A stretch of DNA of 64,000 bases from Strigamia acuminata (GCA_949358305.1 OX442315.1:18192427-18256426); one strand, 5' to 3'; positions 21,058 through 32,619 are shown, numbered from the stretch's first letter. Notes: generated from the letters alone by a model not told the origin. Numbers and translations are program-made.

Positions 21058-21608
21058 TTATCGAGTTGGTCGTTCAGTAATTCCAAAATGTCGATTCACT
21101 TCGTCATATATACGTGGCGACTCGCTACAGGGAAAAGCGTCGTTCGGATAATTGCAGGCAAGTACCGCTTGATCAAATACGGTTTGACTCCCACAGAAGA
21201 AGCTGTATTGAATCATTTCTTCAAGTCCATTTTCTAAACTCTGACGCGGAACACACACATGAAAAACCTGACAATTGTTGTCTGGATCCGCATAATAACC
21301 ATAAATACGATTATCGCAAGAAAATGTTGTCTTGATGACGCCTACGACATTTTCAGAACCATCCGATAAAGCATAACGAATTAGGCGTGACCACAGATTT
21401 GATGAACTATTTTCAGACTAAAAGAATCACAAAAAATTATAACTTTAATGTATGGTATTACTTGTAATATATTATATTAATACTTACATTTACTGACCAC
21501 ATCCCCAGCAGAAAAATTATAATTACGTCTGAAATGTATGAGAAAAAAAATAAGTCATTTTTAAAAAAGTAAGAAATAAAAATTACCTGATGTCAAAACG
21601 AGTTTCAT
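21058..21608 (-). CDS. Secreted CBM14 (peritrophin-A-like) protein gene E
   Basis: Exons 21608-21587, 21528-21488 and 21417-21058, GT-AG, giving 140 aa. Signal peptide MKLVLTSDVIIIFLLGMWSVN. The mature protein starts with the family element SSSNLWSRLIRYALSDG, then one CBM14 domain with six cysteines in family spacing: FSCDNRIYGYY, NNCQVFHVC, SFFCGSQTVFDQ, LACNYP, FPC. CBM14 domains bind chitin in cuticle or peritrophic matrix. Automated pipelines often name this domain type U-scoloptoxin(01)-like, but nothing here shows a toxin. The first two exons match genes A-D, so the RRQ-only genes and CBM14 genes are one family. Confidence 0.85.
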
Positions 21609-21619
21609 GTTGAAAAGTA

Positions 21620-22940
21620 ATATAGTATTCAATCCAAGAATCACCATACTAGAACTAAGAAAACGACAAAACGATTATGTGTGTGACAAGACTTGAGTAG
21701 AATAGATTTGTTCAACACATGGACAAATTACTGCAATTAGTTTTCGGAAATGATGCTCGTCTTATTTAAGCGGTTTTTCCATGATGTAACGACGTGTTAT
21801 TTTTGCTCCGAGGCAAACAAACTTCTCATTCTCAGGATCTGAGAAATTATTACATTGCTTTTATTTGCAATTTTTTTTCCGATTTTTTTTACAATTTTAT
21901 CTCCGATTGAAAAATTAATTAAATAAATTTCAATATATATATTTTTTTCATTTTCATTGAGAGTTCACCAACTTATTCAATTATATTTTTGCTTTATACG
22001 AAATAGAAAGTACTAAACAAGTAAGTCTGAATTGAAACAGCTAATTAACATCGGATTTTCACTACTAACTCAAACAACACATCCAGGTCATGCAAATAAA
22101 GGCGAGGGACCTTGGAAAGTTTTACCACAATTAACTGCTTGGCCTTAATTGACATTGCAAATTGAAATTTGGCATGCCAACCATACCAAATTAACTTACC
22201 ACATTGCAGCTTCTAGATCTTGGTATGCTTTAACAATTCACAATATGAGTGGCCTCTTTTTTGGTATTCGAGGTTACAAATATTGATTTAAACCAAATGC
22301 AATGATTTCATAATTCATTAATGTGTTTGCAAGTATTTTAGAAACAGTTTTTTGAAATGTAATATTCAGGCTGATTTTTGTGTGATGCAGAAGATCACAT
22401 GCAGTTGTTTTCTCAGCATGACAAACAAGCATTTTCAAACAGTTTCTTATTTTGCCACTCTACGTCGCTGTAAAAATAATACATCACTGACCTTCAGGTT
22501 TGCTTGCTGAAATTGAAAAATTCTGAATGTGTTCTATTTTTGTTTTCCCAAAAAAAAACTAAATGGAAAATGCCGTTCAAGTATGTAATTATTTTATTAG
22601 TTATGGAATAAACATTGATATAGATTTCAAATAAAGCAAAAAATATATAAAAAGATTTTTTTTTATTTTTAATGTGCTAACCAAACATTGTATTCGTAAT
22701 ATTCAAAATATTGTGTTCCGTACAGGCAGAAGTAAATATTTGAACTTGAAAGCTCGATTTGCTCGTCAGCATTAGACAATTAGGCTATACATTATGGCAG
22801 ATTTGCAAGCATTGCTGTTGACGATGATTATACATGCAATTAAATGTCCAAATGGCAAAATTCAAAGACAAGTAGTAGCACAAACGTCCATTATAATAAT
22901 CCATTTGCGAAGCCATAAATTACTGGTAACAAAGTCCTCG
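21620..22940. other. Intergenic between genes E and F
   Basis: 21610-21790 is probably the promoter of gene E (ttatttaag near 21763). The rest is AT-rich with no gene, RNA or transposon recognised. Confidence 0.5.
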
Positions 22941-22989
22941 GGTTAATTACAATCTCAATTTGCCCACACGGTTAAAATCCAACTCCACT

Positions 22990-23828
22990 TTACTGACTCT
23001 CAGTTGCTTCATTGGTGACAGTCGCTTTCTCATTCCCATTTTCTTTCGCAGATTTAACTGCTGTTGTCGTCTCCTTGCTTTCCAGTTCTTCCTTGGTAAC
23101 CTCAGGTTCATCTCCAGCTGCTCTCTGTTTAGGAGGTTTGTCCGTATTTCCAAAATTACGATTCACTTTATCGTAAAGTCCGGCTGCATCGTTACAAGGC
23201 ACCGCATCGTCCGGGTAAGTACAGACGAGCGATTCCTGATCGAACACGGTTAGATTGCCGCAGAAGAAACTGTATTGGATGGTTTGGTCGATCCCGTTTT
23301 CCACATCCTGGAATGGTACACACACGTGGAAAACCTGGCAGTTGTTGTCTGGATCCGCGTAATATCCGTAAATGCGACCATCGCAAGAAAATGTCGTCTT
23401 GATGGCTCCAACGACGATTTCAGCACCGTCGGGTAATGCGTAAGCGGTGGCAGAGGCGCCTCCTAATGTTTGGCGCGAGACTGTCGATGCTGCGGCTTGA
23501 GGTGGACGTTGAGGTGGAGGTGGAGGTGGAGCGGGAGCCGGAGCTGGTTCTTCCTCCGCTGCCGCTTCTTCTGCCTGGCGCCGAGCTTGACTTGATCGCA
23601 CATTTTCAAGCGAAAGAAGCTAATTTTTAAATTAATAAAATTTACAAAATTACACTTACCGGTATGTGATTATGTTATAAAATTATAAAATAAAAATTCT
23701 ATTTACGTTTTGCGACCACACACCCTCGAGACAGAGCGATAGAACTAGTTTTAAAAGAATAAATTTACAAATTAAAAATTAAAATTAAATTTAAATGTAA
23801 ATTAAATACCCAATATGAGGATCTTCAT
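22990..23828 (-). CDS. Secreted CBM14 protein gene F with Pro-rich linker
   Basis: Exons 23828-23810, 23744-23707 and 23619-22990, giving 228 aa. Signal peptide MKILILVLSLCLEGVWSQ. Then the family motif SSQARRQAEE, an Ala/Glu/Pro-rich low-complexity stretch (about aa 35-65), the ALPDG lead-in and one CBM14 domain (about aa 90-160) with FSCDGRIYGYY, NNCQVFHVC, SFFCGNLTVFDQ, LVCTYP and VPC. The tail (about aa 170-228) is Glu/Lys/Thr-rich and disordered-looking. A secreted chitin-binding protein, likely extracellular matrix. TATA box and CACGTG lie upstream. The start is fixed by the signal peptide and splice phases. Confidence 0.9.
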
Positions 23829-23945
23829 GGTGATGAAGACGAATGAAGACGGAAATGCGGAAATTGGTTTTTTAGCCTGGAAAAATCCACAGTGAAGATT
23901 CAAAGGCTTGTTAGTGAAAGATCTCCTCGTTTGAGCGTCGACTTC

Positions 23946-23976
23946 TATTTATATAGAATCTTTATTTCTTCACGTG
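23946..23976 (-). promoter_or_regulatory. TATA box and CACGTG E-box upstream of gene F
   Basis: Minus-strand TATATAAATA (23946-23955) is 118 bp before the ATG, and CACGTG is at 23971-23976, 16 bp further upstream. Confidence 0.5.
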
Positions 23977-23999
23977 ACAACTGAAAGGTCACGACGGAA

Positions 24000-26300
24000 A
24001 AAAGCGCACGTTTATTGACGCTTGCTAAGATTTTTGCTTTCCGCATCTCCCCTTTGACCCCTCAGATTCACCGTTGTGTGACGTGGTTAGAGGTACCGTT
24101 TTCGCCTCTGGGTTTGCCGCCCCAGGTGAAAGTGCGATGAAAGTTGTTCGACAAATGATGGTGGCCTCCTTCGAAAGTTCTAGAAGGGCAAAGGTGGATA
24201 ACAATGCAATTCTTTCAAGATGCATCCGAAGAGAGATTTATAAAGGTTTTGTCAGCGCGTGTCGAAAATATTAAATTTGGAAGATAAATCTTTTTGGGAT
24301 AAATAAGAAATATATTTAATTTAATTTTTTTTTATAGTAAACAAAATTTTCGTGCGTTTAATTTTCGATTTTTTTTTTTAAAAATTTTTTTTAACAAAGA
24401 CATGTGGAGACAAAAAGCTTAGCTCAAGCAAATTAAGCGAAACGAAAGAAATAAAAGAAAAGATGTGGGTCATGTCGTGATGCATTCGTCTTTATTTTCA
24501 TTATGAGCGATGACTCACAAGTCAGTCTATAAAAAAAATAATCTTTTTTCACACTTTCTGTGTGTTATGTTGCTTAGAAATTTCTGAAATAGGAAAAATG
24601 TGGAAATTTTTCATAATTACATAGCTTAGGTACGCGAAATTTGTTTTGATTCTGACATGTGTGCTTAGATGAGTGATAAATAATGATTGCAAGGAAATTT
24701 TCGCAATGCTAAGTTCAAAATCGGTATGCACATCGTGTGTGTGTGCACTCACAAAATAGAAATCGTTTCTTTCTTTCCCCGACGGGCAAAAATTGAATCG
24801 AAATAACCTTTAACGGTAAAAACAGATACAGGTTTTTATGTTTTTAATAAGCTGGGAACTTCAACAGACTGCAAGTCATTATGACACTGCAAATTGCCTG
24901 AATAAAATTCATCACAGCAAATATGGCATTGTGATTGCAATGATTAGGCGCTTCGGAATCAACATTAGCGTTTTTATTCCAACCGTTTGCCTGGCATTGA
25001 TAGATGCTCAGCTCATATTTATGTAACATGCCAATCCCACATGTAACATACGAAATTACGACGTTGCACTTTTGTTATTTTCATCATTTTCATTTCTCTG
25101 GTGCAAACGAGAAAAAATATTTTAGAAAAAATATTTACGTGTGAGAATTTCTTTGGCATTCATTTTTTGATTGATAACGATTAAGACAGTATTATAAGAA
25201 ACGTTGTAGGTAATTAATCTGACAGTTGACAGACATTTCACGATTTCTAGAATGGCGGTCAACAGTTTTGAAGCATGCAAAGGTCATTTTTCTTAAATGA
25301 TGGTTAGGCTTTCTACTTTTTTTCCTGTTTCTCAGAAGTGAAGAAGCAAAAGTTTCCTTGCTTGCGGATTAAATGCGTTATAAATAATATTTAAACTATT
25401 GAGAATACTTAAAGTACGATGCTGGCTATGAATTTCAATCAGAATCTCGAATAAACAGGGGTGAAGGTTGTTTTTGTTTATGTTTTGCCATTTTTTTGTA
25501 TCTCGTTTGACCATGGAGCAAATACAATAAAGAAGCAACTGCATCTGCCACATACAGAGTATAAAAAGTAATGAGTTCTTTATTTACTGTTTTTGCAAAT
25601 TAAGAGAATAATTTGTCTAATTAATACACTGTGTGAAGATGTATATCTTTCAAGTTAGACCCTAGAATATCTAGTTTTGCAAGTTATATTTAGTCCATTA
25701 ATCATTACGAATGAAATCCTCTTGTTTATTGTGCAAACTGATGATATCATACAGCTCAATGTTATTTGACCAAAGGATTTACTTTAAAGGTAAAATCGAA
25801 TGAAGCCTCCAGCAAAATGTGAACAAATTTATTTGGAATGTTGTGCTTTATGATTTATTTGATGAATCTACAAAAATAATTGTATGAAGAACACTAATTT
25901 TACTTCAAACTCGACCTTTTACATCATTATTCACATGAGCACGACTCGTACAGGATTTTTTTTGTAAAAATATTAGCACAATAAAAAGTTCTAAGTTTAT
26001 TTAAGCTAATTAGTAAACAGTGGCTAAAACAGTATCCTTAAAAAAGAAATAGATAATAAGATGCTGCAGCGGCGTGACAAGAATTTAGGCCTTTGATTTT
26101 CATTGAAATTTATTGCGTCAGCAGAATAAACAATTCTCTTTGTATTACCAGAAGTGTTGCTTTGTTTGAAAAGCAGAACTAAAAATTAATCGCAATAATA
26201 TATGACATTTATTTTCAGGTTTAGTTTTGTCACGCCTTTCAATTGCTGTGCCCGCAATCGCAATCACAACACTTTGCAATGCTGCGTCGTTGAAAAGGTT
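24000..26300. other. Intergenic, no gene recognised
   Basis: Long AT-rich spacer. Short ORFs (for example 24025-24225) have no support. Nothing else identified. Confidence 0.5.
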
Positions 26301-26307
26301 AAGGTTA

Positions 26308-26736
26308 CCGTATTACCTCACATAAAGCGGCATGCCGTTGGGCATGGGTTTACCAGATATTTAAAATTGCGTACAAAAATTTTATACCGGCATGCCGGTA
26401 TAAACCGAAACATGCCGGTATAAGTGAAAAAGTGGGTTTTTTGTTTTTTTTATTTTAAAGGGCCCGGATGAATAATTATGTTGGTTTTTGGGCCTAAAAT
26501 TGAAGTTTTCCTAATTTTCTGTAGATTTGTATTAAAATCTGGGTAAATTTATAGAAATACTAAGTAATTTCTTACATTTTGGACATCTAAAAAGGATTTT
26601 ATGCTTGTTTTAACCAAATTCTCATTTAGAAAAATTTGTTCTCACTTACACCGGCATGCTGTTAAAAACGAGGTTTATCGGCATGCCGGTATAACTCGAA
26701 TTATACCGGCATGCGGCTTAATGTGAGGTAATACGG
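26308..26736. mobile_element. MITE with TA duplication and GGCATGCC palindromes
   Basis: Termini CCGTATTACCTCACAT with complement ATGTGAGGTAATACGG, flanked by TA on both sides. Subterminal ggcatgccggtataa palindromes occur on both arms. 429 bp, no ORF of its own. The 73-codon ORF at 26202 runs into it by chance. Confidence 0.75.
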
Positions 26737-26739
26737 TAA

Positions 26740-27910
26740 TTACAATAGTTATGCTCTTTGATGGACAGTGGGCAGGCAGCTTGTACACAACCAGTTTATC
26801 AACTCACAAGTTTTTGATGTTTTTTCCGCCCCGTAATGTCGCAGTTTTGAGCACGACTTGTTGAAAGATTTTTTGAAAAATTTGCTTAATATGTTTTTTT
26901 TTGGTGTTGTTTTTTATTATTCGACAGGTTTCTGTACATGATTTACATCAGTTTGAAATTGCTAATTAGCTGGCCTCCAAAAGCTACTAGGTCACGACTT
27001 TTACTTTAGTAGGCCAATGGATCATTTGTTTGAAGTCTGAAGATAACAATTAAAATTTATATTCATTGCAACAGACTTTGCTTCTGTGCCTCTACACATT
27101 ACGTGCATTTTAAAACTCCCTTGTTGAAATCTTCCGTGGGCCATCATGAAGTTTTGTGACACAAAACGACTAAAACCCGTAACTCCGAGTAATTCCGTAC
27201 TTAAGTGCTGTAGCGTTTAAGTAAGCTCTTATGTATACTCTAAAGAACTTTATAAAGTCTTGCAAACAATTAGTTATTACACGCTGTCTATTTGATCTGC
27301 TTTGGAAAGTAATTGGCAATTTTTAAGGTTTTAATCAGTGGGACTGATTGTATTCAATGAAAGCTGTTCTTGTCAGTGCAGTTTAACCTATGGGTGTTTT
27401 GGGCACTGCCATTGGCCTTGACAAAGCACTGATGAGGTCCCTTTGAGAGCCGGTGGTCCTAAAGATAAAAGATAAAAACATTTTTTAATATGTAAAAAAA
27501 TGGTGTTAAATATATTTTATTTTTATGCTCTAGGGTCGGTTGAATAATCAAGAGTTTTCAGTTTTTATTTATTCATTAGAGTCCAGAATGTTTGCATATA
27601 TAAATTATGAGGCGCCGTTTAGGAAGGTCATGTTTGTTTACCATGTGGTGTTGTTTAATAATAATAAGGAATGATTTATAAAAAAAATTTGAGATGAAAT
27701 TTCTTTGTAAGCTTAGGTACAAAAATTGTTGTTAATAAAAAAAATTCCATGTCTGATATAGCCAAGCAACCCCACCCCCATGCGAAGAAAGAGCCAAAAA
27801 AGGTGTTTATTTGGTGGTGTCTTGTTTGGCCCTGGTGTGATCTGCGATCTTTACTGTGCTGTTTTTGAGATGTTTCCTTAAACAGTAAACAAAAGGAATA
27901 GGGAGTTTAT
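26740..27910. other. Intergenic, no gene recognised
   Basis: AT-rich spacer with no recognised coding, RNA or repeat feature. Confidence 0.5.
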
Positions 27911-27914
27911 ACTA

Positions 27915-28405
27915 AGATGTTTCATTAAATGAGCGATTATTGTGATTAGTTGATTATTGCAATAATCGTAATCACTCAATTATTGAGGACCCAACAAAAA
28001 TTTGATTATGTGATTATTGCTCCGATGGGCGGAATTGTTTAAACTGTAACCTAAATACGTTGCAATTGTTTAAAAAAAGTTCCTACAAATAATAATTGCA
28101 ACTACCTAACTCGTTTCATGTGTTCAGTTTAACCTAAACTGAGCAGACTTTGTTATATGATGACCTTGTGTAGTTGAAGCGGGTCTGGCGCCGCCATTTT
28201 GGTTTGAGTTGAGAGAGCACTTATAATCGGCCCAAGTCAGCAGAAAATCATGGTTTGGGATGATTACTTGATTACTTAATTAGTTGCTTATTTGATGAAA
28301 TGATTATTCTCAGGATTGGTTGAATCCAGTCTCATGATACATCAAATAATCAACTAATCAAAGTAATCAAAGTAATCAACTAATCACTCATTTAATGAAA
28401 CCCCT
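27915..28405. mobile_element. MITE with 25-bp terminal inverted repeats
   Basis: AGATGTTTCATTAAATGAGC at the left end and the complement of CTCATTTAATGAAACCCCT at the right end, flanked by TA. Internal gattagttgattatt motifs repeat in both orientations. 491 bp, non-coding. Confidence 0.65.
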
Positions 28406-28768
28406 TAATATAGAGTATCCCATATGATATTTGTTATCTACTTGATAATTAATTAAGTTAAATAAATAAGACAGGTTATGGCTAACTTTTGAGTGACATT
28501 TTCTTTCACTTTTCTTAAAACTAAATAACTTTTAATACGGTACGTAATGGAATTATGTATCTTATCCCACAATTACAGACAGTGGTGTCAAAAGAATAGA
28601 TCAATGCCATTATCAGAAAATAAATTCTGACTTGAAAACAAATGGTCTGTATTTTCAACGGGGGTGCCGTCCGAACGGCGAATCGCCTAAGGGCGAATTT
28701 CGCCATTGTGATTAATGGCGAAAAAATTTATTTTTTCGCCAAAAACATTTCCAATGGCGAATTTGCAC

Positions 28769-29240
28769 ACATTCGCCATTGGAACTGACCAAATAGGTTT
28801 CTAATGGCGAATCGGTGTAAAATGAAACCGATTCGCCATTGGAACTGACCAAATAGGTTTCTAATGGCGAATCGGTGTAAAATGAAATTGATTCGCCATT
28901 GGAACTGACCAAATAGGTTTCTAATGGCGAATCGGTGTAAAATGAAACCGATTCGCCATTGGAACTGACCAAATAGGTTTCTAATGGCGAATCGGTGTAA
29001 AATGAAATTGATTCGCCATTGGAACTGACCAAATAGGTTTCTAATGGCGAATCGGTGTAAAATGAAACCGATTCGCCATTGGAACTGACCAAATAGGTTT
29101 CTAATGGCGAATCGGTGTAAAATGAAATTGATTCGCCATTGGAACTGACCAAATAGGTTTCTAATGGCGAATCGGTGTAAAATGAAACCGATTCGCCATT
29201 GGAACTGACCAAATAGGTTTCTAATGGCGAATCGGTGCCG
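28769..29240. repeat. Left-arm 60-bp tandem array, alternating dimers
   Basis: About eight units of ttcgccattggaactgacca... of exactly 60 bp. Successive units alternate between aaaccg and aaattg at one place, so the higher-order repeat is 120 bp. Because 60 is divisible by three, several frames stay open (two minus-strand ORFs of 189 and 207 codons). These are not genes. Confidence 0.9.
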
Positions 29241-29287
29241 TTCCAATAGTGCAACAATGGCGAACAAGACAATAATGCCAATAATAC

Positions 29288-29890
29288 GTGCTAGCGGTAC
29301 ATGGACAACATCAACGGACGAATAACGCAGTGGAATCTTTCCACGCGGCATTATATCGTAGGCTTCGGAGAGCTCACCCCAATCTGTGGGTGTTTATCGA
29401 TTTAATTCGACATGTTGAAAACCACACCCGTCGCGATTATGACTTATTACATATCGGCAATTTTCCGAACCGAGCTCGCCGCCTCAAGTATGCGTACACC
29501 GATCGTAGCGTTCGTGTTGTAATAACACAGTATGAAGCAAATTTGAAAACCATTACCGAAGTTTTGTCTCAGCTGATGAACGTTTCACCTACATTTGACG
29601 GAATGTCTAGGGCGCAACGGCGCAGAAGACGTCGCAACCAGCTTCGTGCAAACGTGGCCGCCGTGGTTGTGCCCGCGCCCGCCGTTGTTGTGCCCGAGCC
29701 CGTTGTTGTTGTGCCTGGCGGACGATATGAACTGCATCATTTGCCTCACTGCGCGGAAAAATGCAATTTTTTTGCCATGCGCGCATGGCCACTGTTGCTT
29801 ACCATGCAGTGAGCGCGTGTTGCGCGATGAACCAAACTGTCCCTTCTGTCGTGGACATGTCGTCAGTGTTTTGCGCATATTCCAGTAAAA
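29288..29890 (+). pseudogene. MULE transposase C-terminus plus RING finger, frameshifted
   Basis: Frame 1 (29288-29812) reads QHQRTNNAVESFHAALYRRL, then PNLWVFIDLIRHVENHTRRD, the end of MULE-type transposases. The sequence upstream of 29285 has a stop and no catalytic domain. Frame 3 (from about 29724 to 29887) reads MNCIICLTARKNAIFLPCAH, then CLPCSERVLRDEPNCPFCRG, a C3HC4 RING of the kind found in IAP-type E3 ligases. The two parts overlap in different frames within a Pro/Val-rich linker. A single indel near 29715-29730, an unseen intron or a frameshift could explain it. aataaa follows at 29917. Confidence 0.7.
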
Positions 29891-30059
29891 ACGTATTATA
29901 GATTGTACTCTTTTCAATAAAATGTTGTGTTCTTTTATTTTATTGTACAAACCACTCAATCATTTTTTAGGCCATTGGAAATGCAACTATTGCATGGATT
30001 TATAAGCCATTGGAAACCTAAGAATGCGTTACGAAAAGGCGAATTACAATGCGAATTAC

Positions 30060-30630
30060 AATGGCCCATTTATTATAATTCGCCATTAGAAATGTAATTT
30101 TACCTTTCTAATGGCGAATCGATTTTAGTGTTGACCAATTCGCCATTAGAAAGGTACAACTTACATTTCTAATGGCGAATTGGTCAACACTAAAATCGAT
30201 TCGCCATTAGGGAGGTACAATTACATTTCTAACGGCGAATTGGAAGATGCGATTAACACTACTAATGGCGAATTAGTCAACATTAAAATCGATTCGCCAT
30301 TAGGGAGGTACAATTACATTTCTAACGGCGAATTGGTCAATATTAAAATCGATTTGCCATTAGAAAGGTACAATTACATTTCTAATGGCGAATTGGTCAA
30401 TATTAAAATCGATTCGCCATTAGAAAGGTACAACTTACATTTCTAATGGCGAATTGGTCAACATTAAAATCGATTCGCCATTAGGGAGGTACAATTACAT
30501 TTCTAACGGCGAATTGGTCAATATTAAAATCGATTCGCCATTAGAAAGGTACAATTACATTTCTAATGGCGAATTTTCCTAGATTCGCCATTAGAAAGGT
30601 ACAATTACATTTCTAATGGCGAATCTCAAA
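30060..30630. repeat. Right-arm 60-bp tandem array
   Basis: About eight imperfect units of ttcgccattagaaaggtaca... with attggtcaacattaaaatcga spacers. Same length and palindromic plan as the left array but a different sequence, so the arms were amplified independently. Confidence 0.85.
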
Positions 30631-30679
30631 AATTCGCCCTTAGGCGATTCGCCGTTCGGACTGGTACTCTTTCAACGGT

Positions 30680-31890
30680 TCATGAGAAATGTCATAAGGT
30701 AAATAACTTTATAGTACTGTAATTTAGTGAATTATATTATTATGCTTTACTGCAGTGCTTCTGCAAATGAATGTGAATAACTGTAAGATTTGGTTCTGTT
30801 GCTCTTCCAGGGCGGGTTTACATATGAGAATAGGTCTTAACTGTGCAAGGTTACTGTAGCATTAAGTAAATTAGTTAATTATAGTATCAAAAGCTAAAAA
30901 GTAAATTAGTCGGTTACCGTTATGCTAATGAAGCGATGGAAGCGCCCCTACGGTAGTCGTGCGATTCCAAGTTTTACTTCCAAATAAATCAATTGGTTTT
31001 TGCCAGCGATTAGATTTTGTTTTCTTTTAGTCTAATGAAGTTTGAATAGAGAAAACTACTCACAGGTTGGAAATTTAAAAATACTGGTCAAAATATTTAA
31101 GAGAATTAATCTAAAATTGTGACATTATAATGTTACAATACACCATTGAATAAGCACGAAACTTTGACAGAACTTTTCGACCTCCGAGCACAATTTTGCT
31201 TGATTTTAGTAATTTTTATCCTTTTTCTGGTTTATTTAGCGTTTGATTTGTATCACATTTTGATTTGTGTCAAATTAAAATAAAATCTGCAAACTCTTAA
31301 AAGCTTGTGAACATCTAGTAAAATACAGTACTGATAGAATAGACGTCATGACAGTGATTTACTATTTACGTAAGTGCTATTTATCATTTTAAAAGCCAAT
31401 CGTATCGTTTGACAGAATTGCGGGTTGCGTGTAACAGTATTTAACTCAATTAGTGCCCGTAGGAGTCGCTAAGGTACTGAGTCTGGCAACGTCCGTTCTC
31501 ACTAAAAAAATATTTAAAAATGCAAGGCAGACTTTAATGGAAAGCGCACTTAAAATAAATGAACAAGCAGATTCAGGTTTGTTTTTTCTTTCTTAGCAAA
31601 CAAGTTTTCTAATTTTAAATAAGTTTTGATGATTACCGGCATATGTTTTTAAATAAACAAACTTTTTTTTTTACTTTTTGAATAAATTTTTTTTATATTT
31701 TATTATTTGCAATTTCATACACTACAGCTATTTTACTACAAAATTATAAATCCACTAATAATTGACGTCACATTTTACATTGATAGAAGTGACTAGATGA
31801 AAATTGATGAGCATCTGACACTTCAAAGCAATCTTATGTATTTTTTACCATTTGCAATTATTACACGGCATGGTGGATAAGATTATATCA
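30680..31890. other. Intergenic, no gene recognised
   Basis: AT-rich spacer between the MULE and gene G. Nothing identified. Confidence 0.5.
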
Positions 31891-31900
31891 AAAACCCTCA

Positions 31901-32445
31901 TTAAGCTCGGCGTGGGCTGTCAGTCTTTCCAAAGTTATCGTTCACGGAATATCTTGATTGCGCTTGATCGCAAGGAAGAGCTGTTTCCGCAGTTGCGCAA
32001 ACGAGATGCTCTTGATCAAAAACAGTTTGGTTACCGCAGAAGAAGCTGAAGATTTGTGATGCTTGTCCCTCAACAGGTACGCAAACATGGAATATTTGAC
32101 ATCTATTAGCTACATCAGCGTAATAACCGTATCTTTGTCCGTCGCATGAGAAAGACGAGGAAATGGATCCAACTATTAATTCAGCACCGTCCGGCAATTT
32201 ATAAGCTGTCGCTGCTTGTCGTCTATTTTGACTTGTTTGCCTTTTAACCTAAAAATAAAAATTATTAATTTTACACTTACGAGTACACGATATATTAAAA
32301 TAAAAGTTTTATTCTTACCAAAGGCCCGGCTAATGCAACAGCAACCATCAACACTGTGTAATTAAAACAAATTTTTAATGTTAATCTTTGATTAAACTGT
32401 ATTATCAATATCAATATTCTTACGTGGAAGGATGAGGAGCTTCAT
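31901..32445 (-). CDS. Secreted CBM14 protein gene G
   Basis: Exons 32445-32424, 32353-32319 and 32248-31901, giving 134 aa. Signal peptide MKLLILPLLMVAVALAGPL. The third exon starts VKRQTSQNRRQAATAYKLPD, uniting the RRQ motif and the LPDG lead-in, followed by one CBM14 domain: FSCDGQRYGYY, NRCQIFHVC, FSFFCGNQTVFDQ, LVCATAE, LPC. A predicted secreted chitin-binding protein. It lies apart from the A-F cluster beyond the MULE. TATA (32591-32600, minus) and CACGTG (32609-32614) are upstream. Confidence 0.9.
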
Positions 32446-32590
32446 ACTGCAATTGCTACAAACTGGCAGAAAATATAATTAGATTTTAACATAAATTAAT
32501 TACAAGGTCATTTAAGCAAAGTGTCTGCAGTGCAGAAAATTTACCTGAAGATGAAAGTGAGAAATTTGGTGAAGATGCTTTTCTTCAACC

Positions 32591-32614
32591 CTTTATATAC
32601 AAAATAGTCACGTG
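32591..32614 (-). promoter_or_regulatory. TATA box and CACGTG E-box upstream of gene G
   Basis: gtatataaag on the minus strand and gtcacgtgat directly upstream of it, the same pairing as at genes F and A. Confidence 0.5.
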
Positions 32615-32619
32615 ATATT

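Larger units (their letters stand above)
28653..30678. mobile_element. Foldback Mutator-like (MULE) element with tandem-repeat arms
   Basis: Element 28662-30669 is flanked by a perfect 9-bp target duplication TTTCAACGG (28653-28661, 30670-30678), the size expected for MULEs. Ends (GGGTGCCGTCCGAACGG, GAGTACCAGTCCGAACGG) continue as TIRs through gaacggcgaatcgcctaagg. Both arms consist of 60-bp tandem units that are themselves palindromic (ttcgccatt...aatggcgaa). The left array is almost perfectly homogeneous, the right one more varied. Between them lie a transposase C-terminus and a RING frame. The copy lacks most of a transposase and is non-autonomous. Confidence 0.88.

Noticed and set aside
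28712-29351. Two minus-strand ORFs of 189 and 207 codons with repeating protein sequence
   Set aside because: They are frames through the 60-bp tandem array of the MULE left arm. The period is divisible by three and stop-free in several frames at once.
28769-30630. CRISPR-like appearance of regularly spaced repeats
   Set aside because: Contiguous 60-bp satellites within a transposon in a eukaryotic genome; spacers are not unique and no cas genes exist.
21058-32445. Calling the CBM14 genes toxins because similar proteins are named U-scoloptoxin(01)-like
   Set aside because: The name is carried over from domain similarity. The sequence shows signal peptides and a chitin-binding fold, nothing toxic.
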